From: Anaerolineales bacterium
GTDB taxonomy: Bacteria; Chloroflexota; Anaerolineae; Anaerolineales; UBA6663
Reading direction: 5' to 3'
Assembly (NCBI GenBank): GCA_016789245.1
Contig: JAEURM010000150.1
Span: 1-5,538 of the forward strand
Length of the DNA: 5,538 bases
This document shows positions 5,493 through 5,538 of this stretch, one piece after another. The number at the start of each line of letters is the position of its first letter. Within the stretch, counting starts at the first letter, position 1. The notes under the pieces are model-generated. The model was given only the letters and a program-made list of their open reading frames with translations, ran no database searches and was not told the DNA's origin. The position numbers were made by a program, and so were the translations under genes.

Positions 5493-5538
5493 ATGTTCTC
5501 TGCTTTGCGCCGATATTGGGTTTCCTTAGCTCTACTAA
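5493..5538 (+). CDS. Possible start of a further gene, cut by the window edge
   Basis: An ATG at 5493 opens a frame that stays open for 15 codons to the window end, reading MFSALRRYWVSLALL. Two arginines followed by a hydrophobic run look like the beginning of a signal peptide or membrane segment. Support is thin. The Shine-Dalgarno (GGGA at 5487-5490) is only 2 nt from the ATG, and the E3 terminator ends 11 nt upstream, leaving no room for a normal promoter in between. An open frame this short is also easily chance. Family unknown. Confidence 0.25.
   Translation, partial: MFSALRRYWVSLALL

Overview
The window holds one complete 2-oxo acid dehydrogenase system on the + strand: a fused E1 (alpha and beta halves in one 803-residue chain), a single-lipoyl E2 acyltransferase (430 residues) and an E3 dihydrolipoyl dehydrogenase (464 residues). 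The start of a possible fourth gene lies at the extreme right edge. E1 decarboxylates the 2-oxo acid on thiamine diphosphate (ThDP), E2 passes the acyl group from its lipoyl lysine to CoA, and E3 reoxidises the lipoyl group with FAD and NAD+. The substrate cannot be fixed from sequence. I favour branched-chain 2-oxo acids, with pyruvate as the alternative.

The host looks bacterial, with moderate G+C (mid-50s by eye), Shine-Dalgarno (SD) starts and intrinsic terminators. From memory, the E2 start and the E3 (its GGVCLNVGCIPSK site followed by a VSTRLTKGVEFLMKKNKI-like helix) recall Chloroflexota (Anaerolineae-like) proteins. The fused E1 is an architecture I associate with Bacteroidota and some Chloroflexota. 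A Chloroflexota host is therefore a plausible guess, not a demonstrated one.

Layout: 1-164 is a leader with a 43-nt G-free stretch, a good sigma70-type promoter (TTGACG-17-TACGAT) and two small inverted repeats. 165-2576 is E1 with a GTG start. 2577-2652 is a gap filled by a palindrome built of 7-nt units that reaches the E2 Shine-Dalgarno. 2653-3945 is E2. 3966-3993 is a strong intrinsic terminator, followed by a candidate extended -10 promoter. 4038-5432 is E3, followed by a second terminator at 5451-5481. So E1-E2 appears to be one transcription unit and E3 largely another, which suits an E3 shared with other lipoyl-dependent complexes.

The enzymes are a known type and I see no new multi-gene system. 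The points most worth following are the heptamer palindrome with its possible alternative pairing over the E2 ribosome binding site, and an apparent Asp/Asn exchange at the two metal-ligand positions of the E1 ThDP motif.
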